Shown here: positions 5,440-8,007 of the stretch, piece after piece
Layout of the letters: each line of letters starts with the position of its first letter
Numbering within the stretch: the first letter of the stretch is position 1
NCBI GenBank assembly: GCA_937919015.1
Contig: CALFPN010000162.1
Location: 1-8,007 of the forward strand
Direction of reading: 5' to 3'
Source of the DNA: an uncultured Clostridia bacterium
Lineage (GTDB): Bacteria > Bacillota > Clostridia > Lachnospirales > Anaerotignaceae
Length of the DNA: 8,007 nt
Notes under the pieces: generated by a model
Database searches by the model: none
The model's input: only the letters and a program-made list of their open reading frames with translations
Told to the model about the DNA's origin: nothing
Translations under genes and position numbers: made by a program

Positions 5440-6471
5440 ATGAAAATCGGAAAAATCATCCGTACTTACAGAAAAGAAAAACATATGACGCAGGAAGAAA
5501 TGGCAAATCGTCTGGGCGTCACTGCCCCTGCCGTCAATAAATGGGAAAACGAAAATTCTTTGCCGGACATCACCCTGCTTTCCCCCATCTGTCGCCTGTT
5601 GGGCATCACCCCCGATATTCTGCTTTCCTTTGAAGAGGAGCTGACAACGGAGGAAATCGCTCTCTTCATCCAAGAACTGAACGAGAAACTGAAAACAGAA
5701 CCCTTTGATACGATATTTCAATGGGCAAAAGAGAAAATATCCCAATATCCCAACTGCGAACAGCTCCTCTGGCAAACCGCCCTTGTGTTGGACACATGGC
5801 GTAAGACCCACGCCATTCCCGATGGACAGCCTTATGCGGATACCCTCTGCAGCTGGTACACCCGTGCATTGGAAAGCGATGACGAAACCATCCGCGCCCA
5901 TGCCGCCGATTCTCTGTTCCATTTTTATACGGCTCAGGAAAACTATGACGAGGCAGAAAAATATCTTGCCTATCTTTCCCTGCAAAACCCCGAACGAAAG
6001 CGAAAGCAGGCTTTTCTTTTCAGCAAAACAGGCCGCCAAGAAGACGCATGGAAGGTTTACGAAGAACTGATCTTCTCCGGCTATCAAATGGCCAGTCTCC
6101 TTTTTTACAGCATGCATCAGCTGGCTGCTCAGGAAAACGACCTGCAAAAAGCCAAACTGCTTGTGGAAAAACAGCTGCATTTGGTAGAAGCCTTTGATAT
6201 GGGAAAATATCAGGCCCTTGCCTGTCAACTGGAACAGGCGATTCTGGAACAGGATGCACCCGCTGTCTGCACCCTCGTAAAGGGGCTTCTGGAAAACGTC
6301 TCTTCTGTTTCCCATTTCCGCCAGTCCCCCCTTTATGCCCATCTGCACTTTACAGAACCGGACTCTATTTCCAGAAAAGACCTGCAAAAGGCCATTCTGG
6401 AAAGCTTTCGCAAGGACCCTAGCCTTACCTTCCTGCAGAAAGATGACCATTGGCAGGATCTGATAAAATAA
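5440..6471 (+). CDS. XRE-family transcriptional regulator with helical (TPR-like) C-terminal part (343 aa)
   Basis: Residues 1-63 are a clear Cro/CI-type helix-turn-helix: IGKIIRTYRKEKHMTQEEMA, then LGVTAPAVNKWENENSLPD and a final LSPICRLLGITPDILL helix. The remaining 280 residues are helical and rich in Glu, Gln and Leu. They contain TPR-like helix pairs, for example YTAQENYDEAEKYLAYLS (163-180), SKTGRQEDAWKVYEELI (195-211) and QENDLQKAKLLVEKQLH (231-247). In such proteins the C-terminal part usually senses a peptide, protein or small molecule; no ligand can be named here. There are no membrane segments. The start is well supported by AAGGAGG (5425-5431), 8 bases upstream. The gene ends just before a transporter gene that has its own promoter, whose -35 box begins 3 bases after the stop codon. 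It may regulate that neighbour, itself, or genes elsewhere. Confidence 0.88.
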   Translation: MKIGKIIRTYRKEKHMTQEEMANRLGVTAPAVNKWENENSLPDITLLSPICRLLGITPDILLSFEEELTTEEIALFIQELNEKLKTEPFDTIFQWAKEKISQYPNCEQLLWQTALVLDTWRKTHAIPDGQPYADTLCSWYTRALESDDETIRAHAADSLFHFYTAQENYDEAEKYLAYLSLQNPERKRKQAFLFSKTGRQEDAWKVYEELIFSGYQMASLLFYSMHQLAAQENDLQKAKLLVEKQLHLVEAFDMGKYQALACQLEQAILEQDAPAVCTLVKGLLENVSSVSHFRQSPLYAHLHFTEPDSISRKDLQKAILESFRKDPSLTFLQKDDHWQDLIK

Positions 6472-6473
6472 GG

Positions 6474-6502
6474 TGGACGATTCCGAAAAACCGTACTATA
6501 AT
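6474..6502 (+). promoter_or_regulatory. Promoter of the TSUP transporter gene
   Basis: TGGACG (6474-6479, 4 of 6) and a perfect TATAAT (6497-6502) are exactly 17 bases apart. Transcription would start near 6509, leaving a leader of about 44 bases. The promoter begins immediately after the stop of the regulator, so the transporter can be expressed separately. Confidence 0.65.
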
Positions 6503-6505
6503 GTA

Positions 6506-6543
6506 TCAGTGACAAAATTGAAAGAATACGAAAGAATCACTGA
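6506..6543 (+). promoter_or_regulatory. Inverted and direct repeats in the transporter leader (possible operator or ribosome-site hairpin)
   Basis: TCAGTGA (6506-6512) is complementary to TCACTGA (6537-6543), with 24 bases between. The right arm overlaps the GAGG ribosome binding site (6542-6545). Within the loop GAAAGAAT occurs twice (6520-6527 and 6530-6537), one DNA turn apart. This could be an operator at the transcription start or an RNA fold that partly hides the ribosome binding site. The adjacent XRE regulator is the obvious but untested candidate binder. Confidence 0.4.
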
Positions 6544-6552
6544 GGTTTTCCT

Positions 6553-7329
6553 ATGTTTGATATGATGATTTCCACCGAAAGTTTCCTTTTCCTGATGGTC
6601 GCCAGTTTTCTGGCAGGCTTTCTGGATTCCATCGCCGGCGGCGGCGGGCTCATTTCCCTGCCGGCTTACATGCTGAGTGGTCTGCCCATGCATATGGTCT
6701 ATGCCTGCAATAAATTTGCGGCGGCCTGCGGCACCACCATTGCCACCCTTCGCTACTACCGCAACAAAATGGTAGATATCCCCGTAGGGCTGACAGCGGC
6801 GGCTGGTGCCTTCCTCTGTTCCGCCATTGCAGCGAAGATCGTCCTTCTTTTAAATGAGCATACCCTCAAAACCATGATGCTGGTCATCCTGCCTGTAGTG
6901 GCGGCGGTGACACTGGTAAACAAAAACATGGGGAACGAAAACCACTCCCATCAATTCAGCAAAGGCAAAAAATACGCCCTTGCCTTTCTCATCGGCGGTC
7001 TGATCGGGTTTTACGATGGGCTTTTTGGCCCGGGCACAGGCACCTTCGCCCTCATCGGCTTCTGTCTGATTTTGAAATACGATATGCGCACCGCAACGGG
7101 CAACGCAAAGTTCCTGAATCTGGCAAGTAACTACGCTTCTCTGGTGGTCTTCATTCTGGCAGGCACGGTGTATTGGGTGGTGGCCATCCCCGCGGCAGCC
7201 TTCAATATCTGCGGCAATTATATCGGTGCAGGGGTCGCTATCAAAAAAGGAGCGGCTGTCATCCGCAAGATGCTGATGGTGGTTATTGTATTATTGTTCT
7301 TTAAGGTATTAAGCGAATTTTTCATATAA
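6553..7329 (+). CDS. TauE/SafE (TSUP) family membrane transporter (258 aa)
   Basis: This is a polytopic membrane protein with the two-fold internal repeat of the TSUP (former DUF81) family. Repeat one carries GFLDSIAGGGGLISLPA (22-38) and repeat two GFYDGLFGPGTGTF (152-165), each on the first helix of its half. About eight hydrophobic segments are visible (near 9-29, 31-49, 76-99, 106-123, 141-170, 193-211, 212-230, 236-256). A short hydrophilic loop, rich in Asn, His and Lys, separates the halves (124-140). Family members export or import small organic or sulfur-containing anions such as sulfite, sulfoacetate, taurine-related compounds or thiosulfate; the substrate cannot be read from sequence. 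Length is typical. ATG 6553 has GAGG 7 bases upstream, a modest ribosome binding site; an ATG at 6562 is also in frame but less well placed. It has its own promoter and ends at a strong terminator. Confidence 0.92.
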   Translation: MFDMMISTESFLFLMVASFLAGFLDSIAGGGGLISLPAYMLSGLPMHMVYACNKFAAACGTTIATLRYYRNKMVDIPVGLTAAAGAFLCSAIAAKIVLLLNEHTLKTMMLVILPVVAAVTLVNKNMGNENHSHQFSKGKKYALAFLIGGLIGFYDGLFGPGTGTFALIGFCLILKYDMRTATGNAKFLNLASNYASLVVFILAGTVYWVVAIPAAAFNICGNYIGAGVAIKKGAAVIRKMLMVVIVLLFFKVLSEFFI

Positions 7330-7370
7330 AGAAAAAGGGTATCGGAAAAATCCGATACCCTTTCTTTTTA
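7330..7370. terminator. Bidirectional terminator between convergent genes
   Basis: AAAGGGTATCGGA (7334-7346) and its complement (7351-7363) form a 13-base stem around an AAAA loop. TTTCTTTTT (7361-7369) follows on the plus strand, and the mirror-image A-rich run on the left serves the minus strand. It ends the transporter transcript and the 116-residue gene from the other side. The minus-strand stop codon (7368-7370) overlaps its edge. Confidence 0.93.
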
Positions 7371-7718
7371 TTTCAAATCTTTCTTATTCAGAACAGAGAG
7401 GTAAAACCCCGTACAGCAGCCCAGAACCGCCGCTCGGCAGGTGAAAAATTCCCACTGTCCATCCGTCCATTCCGCAACGCCCGCTTCCAGATAGCCGTTC
7501 ACCAATGCACAGCTTTCCTCGGGGGTACCTTCGGGAAAGAGGTGGATGAATTCCTTCAGGCCGCCGTCGAATACGATTTTTTCCGGCAGTTCCTCACCGA
7601 TGAGGAGATTGCTTCTCAGCTGGTCGGCGGAGAAGATCACTTCATCGAAGCCTTTCGCCAGCCAGTCAGCCTTTCCCTCTGCGTTACTCAAACAAACCAA
7701 TTTACATTTCTCAAACAT
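7368..7718 (-). CDS. Unknown protein (116 aa)
   Basis: I do not recognise this family. The protein begins MFEKCKLVCLSNAEGKADWL, has an acidic middle (FDEVIFSADQ, EELPEKIVFDGGLKEFIHLF) and ends with TCRAAVLGCCTGFYLSVLNKKDLK. Six cysteines are present, including CC near the end; they have no regular metal-site spacing. The C-terminal VLGCCTGFYLSVL is mildly hydrophobic but too short to call a membrane helix. The start is the ATG at 7716-7718 (minus strand) because AAGGAGG lies 5 bases upstream (7724-7730). The frame stays open back to 7865, but that extension crosses the palindrome array and lacks such a site, so I reject the longer version. It lies downstream of, and on the same strand as, the partial gene at the right edge, with the palindrome array between. 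Co-transcription is possible. Confidence 0.72.
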   Translation of the reverse strand: MFEKCKLVCLSNAEGKADWLAKGFDEVIFSADQLRSNLLIGEELPEKIVFDGGLKEFIHLFPEGTPEESCALVNGYLEAGVAEWTDGQWEFFTCRAAVLGCCTGFYLSVLNKKDLK

Positions 7719-7728
7719 ATTAACCTCC

Positions 7729-7865
7729 TTGAGGGTTTCACCCTCAAACTCCCACAAGGGGAATGATTCCCCTTGACCCCCATTTGCAAAACCATGTACA
7801 TGGTTTTGCGGTATCGGGTGCAGGGGCTGAGCTCCTGCCAGGGGAATTGGGGACGGCGTCCCCAA
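7729..7865. repeat. Array of five consecutive palindromes
   Basis: Five inverted repeats lie almost end to end. (1) TTGAGGGT 7729-7736 pairs with ACCCTCAA 7740-7747. (2) CAAGGGGAAT 7755-7764 pairs with its complement 7766-7775 around one base. (3) A perfect 24-base palindrome spans 7786-7809, left half GCAAAACCATGT. (4) GCAGGGGCT 7820-7828 pairs with AGCTCCTGC 7830-7838, two of the pairs being G-U. (5) TTGGGGAC 7847-7854 pairs with GTCCCCAA 7858-7865. AGGGGAAT occurs twice (7757-7764 and 7840-7847). No T-run follows any of them on the minus strand, so they are not ordinary terminators. The set fills the gap between two minus-strand genes and looks like a dispersed palindromic repeat unit or an mRNA-processing or stabilising element. 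Confidence 0.8.
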
Positions 7866-7869
7866 GGTC

Positions 7870-8007
7870 TTACTTGGACGCTTTTACTTTGATCCACAGC
7901 TCGGCAATCGTCTTTTTGATGACGGGATTGTCCTGGAATACCTCATCCTTTTCATAACCATCACGGGGAACGTATGCTTCATAGGCCCCATACACCCCTT
8001 CGTCGCT
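7870..8007 (-). CDS. 3' end of an unidentified gene, cut by the right edge
   Basis: On the minus strand a frame open from the right edge ends at a TAA (7870-7872), giving 45 visible residues. It begins SDEGVYGAYEAYVPRDGYEK, continues through FQDNPVIKKTIAEL and ends WIKVKASK. The codon pattern and a stop just before the palindrome array support a real gene. The fragment is soluble-looking and too short for me to name a family. Most of the gene lies beyond the window. It is on the same strand as the 116-residue gene, about 150 bases upstream of it. Confidence 0.6.
   Translation of the reverse strand, partial: SDEGVYGAYEAYVPRDGYEKDEVFQDNPVIKKTIAELWIKVKASK

Noticed and set aside
5434..6450. Minus-strand 338-codon frame opposite the XRE regulator
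   Set aside because: It is a shadow frame; the plus-strand product has a clear helix-turn-helix and a strong ribosome binding site.
7719..7865. N-terminal extension of the 116-residue gene to 165 residues
   Set aside because: It would translate through the palindrome array and has no ribosome binding site, while ATG 7718 has AAGGAGG 5 bases upstream.
7729..7865. CRISPR array
   Set aside because: The units are different palindromes without a constant direct repeat or equal spacers.

Overview
The window looks like a chromosomal segment of a Gram-positive anaerobe of the Clostridia (Lachnospirales-like). The evidence is strong AGGAGG-type ribosome binding sites, T-rich intrinsic terminators, and a PurF-type protein with clostridial/Bacillus-style iron-sulfur cysteines. 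I cannot name the species. The window joins two parts: the end of an integrated mobile element (about 1-3540) and ordinary chromosome (about 3540-8007).

Element part. A MazF/PemK-type toxin gene, cut by the left edge, is followed 6 bases later by a 78-residue excisionase-type DNA-binding protein. A strong hairpin terminator then sits directly in front of the next ribosome binding site. That site starts a two-gene unit: a 208-residue protein made of three tandem excisionase-type helix-turn-helix modules, and a 457-residue tyrosine recombinase with its full catalytic set. A terminator closes the unit. A small unknown gene (101 residues) follows, then about 400 bases without a gene but with at least six inverted repeats. 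The element appears to end at 3539/3540. From 3540 the sequence is the 3' half of a tRNA-Arg(CCU), from anticodon loop to discriminator base, followed by a terminator that is probably the tRNA gene's own. The 5' half of the tRNA is absent, so this is a displaced attachment-site fragment. An intact copy is expected at the other end of the element, outside the window.

Chromosome part. A monocistronic PurF-family gene (3837-5264) keeps the PRPP-binding loop and all four iron-sulfur cysteines. It has lost the N-terminal nucleophile cysteine (Gly at position 2) and other glutaminase residues, so it is probably not a normal glutamine-using amidophosphoribosyltransferase. Next come an XRE-type regulator with a helical, TPR-like C-terminal part (5440-6471) and a TauE/SafE (TSUP) membrane transporter (6553-7329). 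The transporter has its own promoter and an operator/hairpin-like leader. A bidirectional terminator separates it from a minus-strand pair: a 116-residue unknown protein (7368-7718) and the 3' end of an unidentified gene (7870 to the right edge). The 140 bases between those two genes are an almost continuous run of five palindromes, one of which overlaps the downstream ribosome binding site.

The items most worth a second look are the glutaminase-dead PurF paralogue, the palindrome array at 7729-7865, the triplicated excisionase module with a terminator in its leader, and the tRNA-Arg anticodon-loop insertion site with its hairpin-rich flank.
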